Of a stretch of 64,000 nucleotides of DNA, positions 17,449 through 25,201 are shown piece after piece. Source of the DNA: Streptomyces sp. A 4/2 (lineage in GTDB: Bacteria; Actinomycetota; Actinomycetes; Streptomycetales; Streptomycetaceae); the NCBI RefSeq assembly GCF_940670765.1, contig NZ_CALNVW010000025.1:1-64000 (forward strand), in the 5' to 3' direction. Below the pieces are notes generated by a model. It saw only the letters and a program-made list of their open reading frames with translations. It had not been told where the DNA came from and searched no databases. Each line of letters begins with the position of its first letter. The stretch's first letter is position 1. Made by a program: the position numbers and the translations under genes.

Positions 17449-17976
17449 GTGTACTTCGCCGCACTGCTCGCGCGCACCGAAGACGGGTGGGAAGCGAGCG
17501 ACACGGAACTCGACGACGTGGAAACCCTCAGTGATCTGACCGACCTCGCCCGGGAAGCCTCGGGGGACGAGGACACCGTCCTCGTCTTCATCGAGCAGGA
17601 AGGCGCCTGGTTCGGCGTCGTCCGGGTCGACGGAGAGGAAGATCCGCGGATCTACGTCTCGGACGCCGCAGCCGCCAGCCGTTCCTCGTACGGGGAGATC
17701 CTTCTCACCGACGAGCTGCTCGGCCGGGATCCTCAGGACCCGGACGCCCTGGAAGAACTAGCCGATCTCGACGGTACGGAGGACGGTGAGCACGCGGAGG
17801 AAGAGGACGACCCGGCCGACGAGAGCGAAGCCGTACCGCCGGGACCGCTGGGGGACATCACGATCCTTGCCGATCTCGGAGTGGCCGAGGAGGACCTGCT
17901 GATGCTCGGTACGGACGCACTCGCCGACATCGCCGAAGCCCTGGGCGCCGCCGATGTCCTGGAGACTGTCCGGTAG
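17449..17976 (+). CDS. tRNA adenosine deaminase-associated protein
   Basis: 175 aa, acidic, starting at a GTG (MYFAALLARTEDGWEASD). It is a conserved actinobacterial protein that regularly precedes tadA. An acidic Glu/Asp block at ~105-127 splits two folded halves; the C-terminal half reads LADLGVAEEDLLMLGTDALADIAEALGAAD. The tadA start follows after 84 bases. Molecular role unknown; the context suggests cooperation with TadA. Confidence 0.85.
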   Translation: MYFAALLARTEDGWEASDTELDDVETLSDLTDLAREASGDEDTVLVFIEQEGAWFGVVRVDGEEDPRIYVSDAAAASRSSYGEILLTDELLGRDPQDPDALEELADLDGTEDGEHAEEEDDPADESEAVPPGPLGDITILADLGVAEEDLLMLGTDALADIAEALGAADVLETVR

Positions 17977-18060
17977 CCGGACCACCCGGTGGCCGGAACT
18001 CCGACGGCGGACGTTCCCGGCCACCGGACCCACCGGACGGACTCCCGGACGAACGAGCAG

Positions 18061-18525
18061 ATGAACGATCCCGTACGTGACCCCTGGGCCGAGCCGATGC
18101 GGCTGGCCCTGGCCGAGGCCGCACGCGCGGCGCGGGCCGGCGACGTGCCGGTCGGCGCCGTCGTGCTGTCCGCGGACGGCACGCCGTTCGCGGCCGGCCA
18201 CAACGAACGCGAGGCGACGGGCGACCCGACCGCGCACGCCGAGATCCTCGCGATCCGCCGGGCCGCCGCGGCGCTCGGCGAGTGGCGGCTGACCGGCTGC
18301 ACGCTGGTGGTCACGCTGGAACCCTGCACGATGTGCGCGGGCGCGATCGTCCAGTCCCGGGTGGACCGGGTGGTCTTCGGGGCGCTCGACGAGAAGGCGG
18401 GCGCCGCGGGTTCGCTCTGGGACGTCGTACGGGACCGACGGCTCAACCACCGGCCCGAAGTCATCACCGGGGTCCTCGCGGACGCGTGCTCGGCGCAGCT
18501 GACTTCCTTCTTCAGGGACCGCTGA
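18061..18525 (+). CDS. tadA: tRNA-specific adenosine deaminase
   Basis: 154 aa. The zinc-dependent deaminase motif is complete: PTAHAEIL (His and catalytic Glu, ~58-65) and EPCTMCAGA (two Cys ligands, ~87-95). TadA converts A34 to inosine in the tRNA-Arg(ACG) wobble position; that substrate tRNA is present in this window at 42656-42728. The ATG at 18061 gives the normal family length; the upstream extension is spurious. Confidence 0.95.
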   Translation: MNDPVRDPWAEPMRLALAEAARAARAGDVPVGAVVLSADGTPFAAGHNEREATGDPTAHAEILAIRRAAAALGEWRLTGCTLVVTLEPCTMCAGAIVQSRVDRVVFGALDEKAGAAGSLWDVVRDRRLNHRPEVITGVLADACSAQLTSFFRDR

Positions 18526-18618
18526 CCGGCCCCCAGGGTGGCCGCGGGACAGCCGTCGGCGACCACCTCTCCGGGGCCGATTTCGGAGCACGGCCGACCT
18601 TGGGCTAAGCTCTCTCTC

Positions 18619-18706
18619 GGTAGCGTGTCCGAGCGGCCGAAGGAGCTCGCCTCGAAAGCGAGTGTGGGGAAACTCACCGAGGGTTCAAATCCCTCCGCTA
18701 CCGCCA
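18619..18706 (+). tRNA. tRNA-Ser (anticodon CGA)
   Basis: The acceptor stem GGTAGCG/CGCTACC, discriminator G and an encoded CCA are present. The anticodon stem CTCGC/GCGAG holds loop CTCGAAA, giving CGA. A long variable arm marks it as a class II tRNA. The T-loop is GTTCAAAT. Confidence 0.97.
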
Positions 18707-18713
18707 GCAGGAT

Positions 18714-18752
18714 CCGCCCCCGACCTGGAAACAGGCCGGGGGCGGTTTTTTT
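18714..18752 (+). terminator. Strong terminator after tRNA-Ser
   Basis: CCGCCCCCGACCTG pairs with CAGGCCGGGGGCGG around loop GAAA, followed by seven T residues. Confidence 0.9.
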
Positions 18753-19298
18753 GTGCCCGGAGGCCTCGGATGACGAGATGTCAGCGAGTGGTTCCGCGCT
18801 CCGGTGAGGTCGACCCGGTGAGCGGTCACCGACCCTCCCGGGGCACTCCCGGGACCCTCCCGGACCTGGTTGACCTGGACGTTGCCCGCTGTTCGATACA
18901 GGGCGGAGCACTCCCGCGAGCGGCGGCCGGACGCGCTCGCTTTCGGAGGATCCGGGAGAAACGCTCCCGTTCCCGCGACGGCGTCAACCGGATCCCGCCG
19001 CGTACCCGCTACGTGTCGTACACAAAGTAAAACGCGGCGTGTCCCTGGGTAAAGGGTTGGTCATGTCTGTATAGGTATACGCGTCTTCGTAAAGAAGGCG
19101 CATTTCGCCGAGCCCCGACTCATCTCCCGAGCCCCGGTGGCTCCCGGTACCCGTCGCCGGAGTTCGCATCACCCGGGGCGGCACCGCTCAACACCTGTTC
19201 CATCCAACGGAATCACCGAACTCCGAACTGCCGCCCGGCGCGTCGACGACGAACCGGGCGCCGGTTCGCGATTCAACGGCAACTGGCAAGGAGACGCT
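18753..19298. other. Long intergenic region before the PEP-mutase-like gene
   Basis: About 546 bases with no convincing coding sequence on either strand. 19010-19115 is unusually AT-rich (GTCTGTATAGGTATACGCG, AAGAAGGCGCATT) and is the likely promoter zone for the downstream gene, leaving a leader of ~200 bases. I saw no riboswitch-like fold that I could name. Confidence 0.4.
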
Positions 19299-20162
19299 GT
19301 GCGTTACGGAACCGCGCTGAGGGAAGAAGTCCACTCTCCGGGCACGACTCCCCTCATCGGCATTTACGACATGTACTCGGCCTCCGTCGTGGCCCGGCAC
19401 TACGACGGATTCTTCGTTTCCGGATTCGGCTTCGCCGCCTCCCACTACGGGCTCCCCGACATCGGCTTCATCGCCTGGCCGGACATGGTGGCCTTCGTGG
19501 AGCGGCTGCGGCTGGCCTTCCCCTCCCACCACCTGCTGGTCGACATCGACGACGGCTACGTCGATCCCGAGGTCGCCTGCCACGTGGTGCAGCGGCTGGA
19601 ACGGATCGGCGCCTCGGGCGTCATCCTGGAGGACCAGAAGCGCCCCCGCAGGTGCGGTCACGCGGACGGCAAGCAGGTGCTCCCGCTGGAGGAGTACCTG
19701 GAGAAGCTCAACCTGGTGCTGGAGAGCCGGAAGGACCTGGTGGTCGTCGCGCGTACGGACGCCACGGAGGAGGCCGACATCCTGCGCCGGGCCGAAGCCC
19801 TGGCGGAGACCGACGCGGACGTCGTCCTGGTCGACGGCGTGCGCAGCGTCGAATGGATCAAGCGCATCCGGAAGGTGGTCGGTGACAAGCCGCTGCTCTT
19901 CAACCAGATCGCGGGCGGGAAGTCCCCGAGGCTCTCGCTCTCCGAACTGACCGACCTGGAGTGCCAGGTGGCCATCTACAGCACCCCCTGCCTCTTTGCC
20001 GCGCACGCCGCCATCGACAGCGCGCTGACGGATCTCAAGCAGTCCGACGGACGGCTTCCCGAGTTCACGGCCCGCGACGGGATCGGTGTGCAGCGCTCCA
20101 CGCAACTGCTGGAGAAGAACATCAGCAGGCATCACGCCGTGAGCGCGCCCGTGCGTGCGTGA
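19299..20162 (+). CDS. Isocitrate lyase / PEP mutase superfamily enzyme (second copy)
   Basis: 287 aa from the GTG at 19299 with AAGGAG eight bases upstream. The barrel retains LIGIYDMYSASVVARHY at the start, Mg ligands in LVDIDDGY, the catalytic loop region ILEDQKRPRRCGH and VARTDA. The RRCGH loop resembles the KKCGH of isocitrate and methylisocitrate lyases and phosphonate PEP mutases, so this copy looks more classical than the one at 10666. No phosphonate genes are nearby. The exact reaction is unknown. Confidence 0.85.
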   Translation: MRYGTALREEVHSPGTTPLIGIYDMYSASVVARHYDGFFVSGFGFAASHYGLPDIGFIAWPDMVAFVERLRLAFPSHHLLVDIDDGYVDPEVACHVVQRLERIGASGVILEDQKRPRRCGHADGKQVLPLEEYLEKLNLVLESRKDLVVVARTDATEEADILRRAEALAETDADVVLVDGVRSVEWIKRIRKVVGDKPLLFNQIAGGKSPRLSLSELTDLECQVAIYSTPCLFAAHAAIDSALTDLKQSDGRLPEFTARDGIGVQRSTQLLEKNISRHHAVSAPVRA

Positions 20163-20171
20163 GCGGGTCCG

Positions 20172-20236
20172 CGAACGCCTGGCACGAACGCCTGGCACGA
20201 ACGCCTGGCACGAATGCCTGACATGAACGCCTGACG
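20172..20236. repeat. 13-bp tandem repeat, five copies
   Basis: Unit CGAACGCCTGGCA. Copies 1-3 are identical (20172, 20185, 20198); copies 4 and 5 (20211, 20224) differ at 2-3 bases. It begins 9 bases after the stop of the PEP-mutase-like gene. Confidence 0.9.
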
Positions 20237-20409
20237 TGGGCGCCGACACCACGCCAGGAGGGGCGGTCCGGCCCTGTGCCGTTCCGCTCGAACGCCGGGG
20301 CCCCGGTGGCGCACCGCACGCGCCACCGGGGTTCCGGCGCCCTTCGAACCCCAGCGAATCAGGCCGTGTCCGGACCGGGACCGCGCGGCCGGGAAAGAGA
20401 AACCGGACC

Positions 20410-20913
20410 ATGGGAATCACCTCGCCGAAGGCGCGGGCCGCCCTGGCGATCGTCCTCGGGGCCTTCTGCCAGGGCCAGTTGGCCGCCGGTGCCGCCTGGG
20501 CCGACGCCCCCGACGGCGGCATGGAGACGCATCACGGACCTTCCTTGATCACCATTGACAACTCCAACGCGGACTCCTGGCTGGAAGTGGACCGGACGCT
20601 CAACATCCTCGGCCCCTTCAGCAAGGGCACGGCGGGCAGTGACCACGACGGCGGCGGGGGCGCGATCGAGCAGACCGTGACGGGTTCGCAGAACGGGGGC
20701 GTCCAGGCCGCACCGAACGAACGCGGGGACGACGAGGGGGACGAGAAGAAGAACGAGGGGACGACGGAGCCCGGTGGCGGGACGAAGTCCGGTGGCGCGA
20801 AGTCCGGGAGCGCGGCGACCGGAGGGGACGACGACGAGGGCGACGCCGACCACGACGCCACCTGCAGGCGGCACGGAAAGGAGGCGAACACCGCCTGCCG
20901 GACCTCGCGCTGA
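20410..20913 (+). CDS. Secreted acidic protein of unknown function
   Basis: 167 aa from the ATG at 20410. It has a signal peptide (ALAIVLGAFCQGQLAAGAAWADA), then a short folded-looking stretch (SLITIDNSNADSWLEVDRTL), then a long disordered tail rich in Gly, Asp, Glu and Lys with KSGGAKSGSA repeats. The last 20 residues contain two Cys (DATCRRHG, NTACRTSR). I do not recognise a family. It lies alone between a tandem repeat and a terminator hairpin. Confidence 0.7.
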   Translation: MGITSPKARAALAIVLGAFCQGQLAAGAAWADAPDGGMETHHGPSLITIDNSNADSWLEVDRTLNILGPFSKGTAGSDHDGGGGAIEQTVTGSQNGGVQAAPNERGDDEGDEKKNEGTTEPGGGTKSGGAKSGSAATGGDDDEGDADHDATCRRHGKEANTACRTSR

Positions 20914-20938
20914 CCCGGACCCGGCGGAACGAGAAGAC

Positions 20939-20966
20939 GGGCCCCGACCATCACGTCGGGGCCCTT
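20939..20966 (+). terminator. Terminator-like hairpin
   Basis: A perfect 10-bp stem GGGCCCCGAC/GTCGGGGCCC with loop CATCAC, 26 bases after the secreted-protein stop, followed by TT. Confidence 0.75.
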
Positions 20967-21159
20967 CGCACGTCCCGGGGAAGACCCGTCGCCGGCCCGG
21001 CGCTGATCCGGCAGGGGCCGGCACGGGCCCCGAGTGGCCCGTGGGGAGCCTCCGGGGCGCCGTGCACGCCCGTCCCCCGAAGTCCCTTGATCCCCCGGCA
21101 CATAGTCCGGTTAGACTCTCGCGACTGCTCAGGGAGCTCAGGGGAGGCAGGGCCGAACG

Positions 21160-21321
21160 GTGCCGGTGAAGAAGGTCATTCTCTACATAGTCGTCGTTTT
21201 TGTGCTGTACACGATCATCACTTCACCCGCCAAGGCCGCCGAACTCGTGCAGGTAGGGTTCGAAGGAATCTCGAATGCCGCAAAGGGTGTCGGTCAGTTC
21301 ATGACCGAACTGGTGAGCTGA
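21160..21321 (+). CDS. 53-aa single-pass membrane protein
   Basis: A small gene starting at a GTG (21160; a second GTG at 21166 is possible), with GGGGAGG upstream. It encodes MPVKK, a hydrophobic helix VILYIVVVFVLYTIIT, and an amphipathic C-terminal half (AAELVQVGFEGISNAAKGVG). The stop is 26 bases before the Dabb-domain gene and both read the same way, so they are probably one transcript. The codon pattern is consistent with a real gene. Function unknown. Confidence 0.7.
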   Translation: MPVKKVILYIVVVFVLYTIITSPAKAAELVQVGFEGISNAAKGVGQFMTELVS

Positions 21322-21347
21322 GTCCGTACATCTGTGAGGGGTGCTCC

Positions 21348-21641
21348 TTGATCCGCCATCTGGTCCTCTTCAAGCTCAACGAGGGCGTCACGCGTGACGA
21401 GCCCCGCGTCGTCGCTGCCGCGAAGGCGTTCGCCGAGCTCGGCGAGATCATCCCGGAGGTGGAGTTCTGGGAGTGCGCCTGGAACATCACCGACCGGCCG
21501 ATCGCCTACGACTTCGCCATCAACTCGGCCGCCCGCGACACCGATGCGCTCAAGCGGTACATCGAGCACCCGGCCCACCAGGCAGCCGCCGGGCAGTGGC
21601 GTGAGTTCGCCACCTGGGTGATCGCCGACTACCCCTTCTGA
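21348..21641 (+). CDS. Dabb-domain (stress-responsive A/B barrel) protein
   Basis: 97 aa. It starts at a TTG (21348) with GAGGGG seven bases upstream. The opening IRHLVLFKL with its His, the central EFWECAWNI and the C-terminal YIEHPAHQA are the Dabb ferredoxin-like barrel pattern. Members dimerise and include stress proteins and small-molecule cyclases. Directly upstream of sigF, with a terminator in between. Confidence 0.88.
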   Translation: MIRHLVLFKLNEGVTRDEPRVVAAAKAFAELGEIIPEVEFWECAWNITDRPIAYDFAINSAARDTDALKRYIEHPAHQAAAGQWREFATWVIADYPF

Positions 21642-21668
21642 GCCGCCCCCGAGCCCCTCGGGCGTACG

Positions 21669-21697
21669 GCCCCTCACCTTCCGGTGAGGGGCTTTTT
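21669..21697 (+). terminator. Rho-independent terminator
   Basis: Stem GCCCCTCACC/GGTGAGGGGC, loop TTCC, followed by TTTTT. It separates the Dabb gene from sigF. Confidence 0.92.
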
Positions 21698-21742
21698 CCG
21701 TTTCATCCCAGCTCGCCAACCAACACGACGTTATGCGGTGCT

Positions 21743-21755
21743 TGCACACAGTGCA
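21743..21755. promoter_or_regulatory. Palindrome upstream of sigF
   Basis: TGCACACAGTGCA is a 5+5 palindrome in an AT-richer stretch, 60 bases before the probable sigF start. It may bind a developmental regulator; no known consensus is assigned. Confidence 0.4.
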
Positions 21756-21814
21756 CATGTCTTGTGATGCTATGACCGCTTTTGACGGATGAGTTGACTG
21801 AAAAAGGGGTGGCG

Positions 21815-22750
21815 TTGACCGTGCCGGCCAGTACTGCGCCTGAAGTTCCGCCCCAGACAGCCCTGACCCCGTCTGCACAGGCCCAGTCGCCCCAGAGCCG
21901 GTCCGCGCAGGCCCAGCCCGAACAGGCCCCGTCCGAACAGGCCCGGCCGAACCAGCCCGACATCGAGGAGACGCCTCCGGCGAAGAGCCGTGGCGCGGAC
22001 ACCAGGGCGCTGACCCAGGTGCTTTTCGGCCAGCTCAAGGGGCTGGAGCGGGGCAGCGCCGAGCACACCCGGGTGCGGTCGGCGCTGATCGAGGCGAACC
22101 TGCCGCTCGTGCGGTACGCCGCCGCGCGGTTCCGCAGCCGTAACGAGCCGATGGAGGACGTCGTCCAGGTCGGCACCATCGGCCTCATCAACGCCATCGA
22201 CCGCTTCGACCCGGAGCGCGGCGTCCAGTTCCCGACCTTCGCGATGCCGACCGTCGTCGGCGAGATCAAACGCTACTTCCGGGACAACGTGAGGACCGTC
22301 CACGTCCCCCGCCGACTGCACGAGCTGTGGGTCCAGGTCACCGGGGCCACCGAGGACCTGACGACGATGCACGGCCGGTCCCCGACGACGGCCGAGATCG
22401 CCGAGCGGCTGCGCATCAGCGAGGACGACGTGCTGTCCTGCATCGAGGCCGGCCGGTCGTACCACGCACAGTCCCTGGAGGCGGCCCAGGAGGGCGACGG
22501 GCTGCCGGGACTGCTCGACCGGCTCGGTTACGAGGATCCGGCGCTGGCCGGGGTCGAGCACCGCGATCTGGTCCGGCATCTGCTCGTTCAACTGCCCGAG
22601 CGGGAGCAGCGGATCCTGATGCTCCGCTACTACAGCAATCTGACGCAGTCACAGATCAGCCAGGAGCTGGGCGTGTCCCAGATGCATGTCTCCAGGCTGC
22701 TGGCCAGGAGCTTCGCGCGGCTCCGGTCCGCAAATCGAATCGAGGCGTAA
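21815..22750 (+). CDS. sigF: SigF-type RNA polymerase sigma factor (SigB/SigF/SigG subfamily)
   Basis: About 311 aa. It has the general-stress/sporulation sigma architecture: region 2 (LIEANLPLVRYAAARFRSRNEPMEDVVQVGTIGLINAIDRFD with -10 recognition TFAMPTVVGEIKRYFRD), region 3, and region 4 helix-turn-helix TQSQISQELGVSQMHVSRLLA. Residues 1-60 are a Gln/Pro/Ala-rich tail with repeats of (A/S)QAQ. The longest frame starts at 21782 without a ribosome site; TTG 21815 has AAGGGG five bases upstream, and GTG 21821 is another option. In S. coelicolor the gene next to sigN and close to tadA is sigF, needed for late spore maturation. It is followed 211 bases later by a sigN-like gene. Confidence 0.88.
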   Translation: MTVPASTAPEVPPQTALTPSAQAQSPQSRSAQAQPEQAPSEQARPNQPDIEETPPAKSRGADTRALTQVLFGQLKGLERGSAEHTRVRSALIEANLPLVRYAAARFRSRNEPMEDVVQVGTIGLINAIDRFDPERGVQFPTFAMPTVVGEIKRYFRDNVRTVHVPRRLHELWVQVTGATEDLTTMHGRSPTTAEIAERLRISEDDVLSCIEAGRSYHAQSLEAAQEGDGLPGLLDRLGYEDPALAGVEHRDLVRHLLVQLPEREQRILMLRYYSNLTQSQISQELGVSQMHVSRLLARSFARLRSANRIEA

Positions 22751-22961
22751 CCGGTACGGGTGATCCGTACACAGGGCGGAAATGCCCCACACCCCCTCTT
22801 TCCAGCGCAGATTTGTCGACTTGGCGCTACAGCGCGTTGCCGACATGTGACATTCTGCTGGAACCGCGTTTGCCGCAGTCCCCCCTCCGGTATTCAGGTG
22901 GAGGCTGCGTTCCTCCGACGGGAGCGTCCGCCGCGACCGTCCGCGACCTCAAGGGGGTGGC

Positions 22962-23813
22962 ATGTCCGCAGAACAGGGCAGCTCGAAGGTGCTCACGAAA
23001 GACGCACCTGAGACACTCAGCTCAGAATTGCCGAGCTCTGGCGCCATCGACACCCGCACTCTGTCCCGCTCCCTGTTCCTGCGGCTCGCCGTCCTGGCCG
23101 GCCAGGAACCGGACAGCCCGGAGCGCACTTACGTACGGGACACGTTGATCGAGCTCAACCTGCCGCTGGTGCGCTACGCGGCAGCCAGGTTCCGCAGCCG
23201 GAACGAGCCCATGGAGGACATCGTCCAGGTCGGCACCATCGGCCTGATCAAGGCGATCGACCGGTTCGACTGCGAACGCGGCGTCGAATTCCCGACGTTC
23301 GCGATGCCGACCATCGTCGGTGAGATCAAGCGCTTCTTCCGGGACACGTCCTGGTCGGTACGGGTCCCGCGCCGCCTCCAGGAGCTGCGGCTGGCGCTCA
23401 CCAAGGCCAGCGACGAACTGGCCCAGAAGCTCGACCGTTCGCCCACTGTTCCCGAACTCGCCCTGGTGCTGGGCGTGTCCGAGGAGGACGTGGTCGACGG
23501 GCTGGCGGTGGGCAACGCGTACACCGCGTCCTCGCTCGACTCGCCCTCCCTGGAGGACGACGGCGGCGAGGGCTCGCTGGCCGACCGCCTCGGCTACGAC
23601 GACACGGCGCTGGAGGGGGTCGAGTACCGGGAGTCCCTCAAGCCGCTGCTGGCCAAACTGCCGCCGCGTGAGCGCCAGATCATCATGCTGCGGTTCTTCG
23701 CCAACATGACGCAGTCGCAGATCGGCGAGGAGGTCGGGATCTCGCAGATGCACGTGTCCCGGCTGCTGACCCGCACGCTGGCGCAGCTGCGGGAAGGCCT
23801 GATCGGAGAGTGA
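22962..23813 (+). CDS. sigN: SigN-type RNA polymerase sigma factor (SigB/SigF/SigG subfamily)
   Basis: 283 aa from an ATG with AAGGGGG just upstream. Regions 2 and 4 are closely related to the preceding gene (EDIVQVGTIGLIKAIDRFD, TFAMPTIVGEIKRFFRD, TQSQIGEEVGISQMHVSRLLT), pointing to an old tandem duplication, while the N-terminus is different and shorter. In S. coelicolor sigma-N acts in the subapical stem of aerial hyphae and directs nepA; a nepA-like gene is in this window at 56616. The gap from sigF contains a small palindrome GCGCTACAGCGC (22824-22835). The sigF/sigN naming rests on order and similarity, not on an alignment. Confidence 0.82.
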   Translation: MSAEQGSSKVLTKDAPETLSSELPSSGAIDTRTLSRSLFLRLAVLAGQEPDSPERTYVRDTLIELNLPLVRYAAARFRSRNEPMEDIVQVGTIGLIKAIDRFDCERGVEFPTFAMPTIVGEIKRFFRDTSWSVRVPRRLQELRLALTKASDELAQKLDRSPTVPELALVLGVSEEDVVDGLAVGNAYTASSLDSPSLEDDGGEGSLADRLGYDDTALEGVEYRESLKPLLAKLPPRERQIIMLRFFANMTQSQIGEEVGISQMHVSRLLTRTLAQLREGLIGE

Positions 23814-23913
23814 CGTGCCCCCGGACCTGATCTCCGCCGGAGTCGGGCCCGGGGCAGGGACCGGACACAGGCCCCGGGCGCGGACGGAAACCGCTGCCCG
23901 CCGGGTTCCTAAT

Positions 23914-23926
23914 TGACGGTCCGTCA
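23914..23926. promoter_or_regulatory. TGACGGTCCGTCA palindrome (candidate TetR-type operator)
   Basis: A perfect 6+6 palindrome with a central T, 15 bases before the lipoprotein ATG. It shares the outer TGAC...CCGTCA pattern with a palindrome in front of the acyl-CoA operon at 56427-56443. Confidence 0.5.
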
Positions 23927-23940
23927 GAGACACTGGCGCG

Positions 23941-24732
23941 ATGCGACGCCAGCACTCAGCAATCGCCGCCACCGCAACCGTCCTCTGCCTGGGCGGTCTG
24001 GTGGCCGCCTGCGCGGGCGGTACCGCCGACCAGGCCTACGTGGCCGTGGGCGCCGCAGGCGCGGGGCAGACGGCCACCGCCCCCGTACCACCGTCGGGCA
24101 AGGTCACCCTGACGCCCCTGGGCGGCCCAGGAGCGTCCTCCGGGCCCGGCAAGGGCGGGAAGTCCAGCGCCGGCGGCTCCACGGCCCCAGCGGGCGCCCC
24201 GGGCGCCGGAACCCCTGACGCCCCGGGCACGCCGGGTGCGTCCGGAGCCACGGGCGCACCGGGAGGCGCGGCACCGGGCTCCAGGACCCAGGGCGGTACG
24301 GGCACCGGCGCCGGGGGCAGTCCCGCCCCGGGCGACCCCGGCAACTCCGGTTCCGGTCAGTCCCCTTCGGACCCTCCGGCCACCCCGGGACAACCGGGTA
24401 ACAGCCCGTCGGCCCCGCCGTCGGGCCCCGCCGTACTGAAGATCGGCGATCCCGAGCGGACCGCCACGGACCAGCGCTGGTGCGAAGAAGTGACCGTGCG
24501 CTTCAGCAACACCGGTGGTTCACCGATCGCTTCGGGCACGGTCACCTTCTCCACGCACGTCATCGGCGGGGCGGGTGTGGACTGGGCGACCCTGGAGTCG
24601 TCCCAGCCACTACCGGGGCCGATCGCCGCCGGTACGGCCCTGTCGAAGACGTACACCGTCTGCGTGGACGACTGGCGGGTACCGCTGGGGATGCACATAG
24701 AAACCCGCAGCGTCTCCGCCGACTGGAAGTGA
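23941..24732 (+). CDS. Lipoprotein with collagen-like linker and C-terminal beta domain
   Basis: 263 aa. The N-terminal signal ends in a lipobox LVAAC (Cys ~24). Residues ~65-160 are a Gly/Pro/Ala-rich stalk with several runs of G-x-P triplets (GTPGASGATGAPGG), like short collagenous spacers. Residues ~165-263 form a beta-rich domain with two Cys (QRWCEEVTVRF and YTVCVDDW), suggesting a disulphide. It is presumably displayed on the outer face of the membrane. The family is unknown; the position just downstream of sigN is suggestive of developmental expression only. Confidence 0.8.
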   Translation: MRRQHSAIAATATVLCLGGLVAACAGGTADQAYVAVGAAGAGQTATAPVPPSGKVTLTPLGGPGASSGPGKGGKSSAGGSTAPAGAPGAGTPDAPGTPGASGATGAPGGAAPGSRTQGGTGTGAGGSPAPGDPGNSGSGQSPSDPPATPGQPGNSPSAPPSGPAVLKIGDPERTATDQRWCEEVTVRFSNTGGSPIASGTVTFSTHVIGGAGVDWATLESSQPLPGPIAAGTALSKTYTVCVDDWRVPLGMHIETRSVSADWK

Positions 24733-24781
24733 CCAGCCGGAACACCGGAGGCTGCGGGAACGGGGCAGTAGAGGACAGGTC

Positions 24782-25000
24782 CTAGCCGAGCGCGAGCACC
24801 GCGACGCCCACGAGAACCACGATCACGGCGACGACCGCGACGATCACGCCGATTCTCGGGCCCGACTGCTGCTGCGGGGGAGCCGCCGGCTGCGCGCTCT
24901 GCGGTGCGCCCTCGTCGACGAAGGCGCGGAACATCTGGGTGCTGCCCGCCGGGTCGTAGTTGCCCTCGGGGCCTTGGGGCGCTTGGGGGTTGTGTGCCAT
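24782..25000 (-). CDS. 72-aa tail-anchored membrane protein
   Basis: An N-terminal cytoplasmic segment rich in Pro and Gln (QSAQPAAPPQQQSGPR) is followed by one C-terminal hydrophobic helix (IGVIVAVVAVIVVLVGVAVLAL). The ATG at 25000 has GCCTCA immediately before it and no strong ribosome site. Convergent with the lipoprotein gene. Similar short proteins are common in streptomycetes but functionally uncharacterised. Confidence 0.65.
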   Translation of the reverse strand: MAHNPQAPQGPEGNYDPAGSTQMFRAFVDEGAPQSAQPAAPPQQQSGPRIGVIVAVVAVIVVLVGVAVLALG

Positions 25001-25142
25001 GAGGCAGGACCCTAGCGAACCTGCGGGTTCCGCCCAACCCCCGTACCTGCGGGCAGATCGCCCGAAGCGGCCTCCGCCACCTCATTGACCTCACACATGC
25101 AAACCTTTTTGGTTTCCTTTGCCTTTCTCAGACGGATTTAAT

Positions 25143-25184
25143 TTGCTTGAGGCAACCAACGGAACTTATGGTTGCCTCAAGCAA
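25143..25184. promoter_or_regulatory. Perfect 15-bp inverted repeat upstream of MarR-MFS operon (operator)
   Basis: TTGCTTGAGGCAACC (25143-25157) and GGTTGCCTCAAGCAA (25170-25184) are exact reverse complements separated by 12 bases. Each arm contains TTGC-TTGAG-GCAA, itself a near-palindrome, so two MarR dimers could bind. The second arm ends 17 bases before the MarR ATG. Confidence 0.85.
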
Positions 25185-25201
25185 CAACATAGGGAGGTGT
25201 C

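Noticed and set aside
18753..19298. A riboswitch in the long leader before the PEP-mutase-like gene
   Set aside because: No conserved riboswitch core could be recognised; only an AT-rich promoter-like patch.
20163..20236. CRISPR-like array suspicion for the 13-bp repeats
   Set aside because: Repeats are directly adjacent with no spacers and no cas genes nearby.
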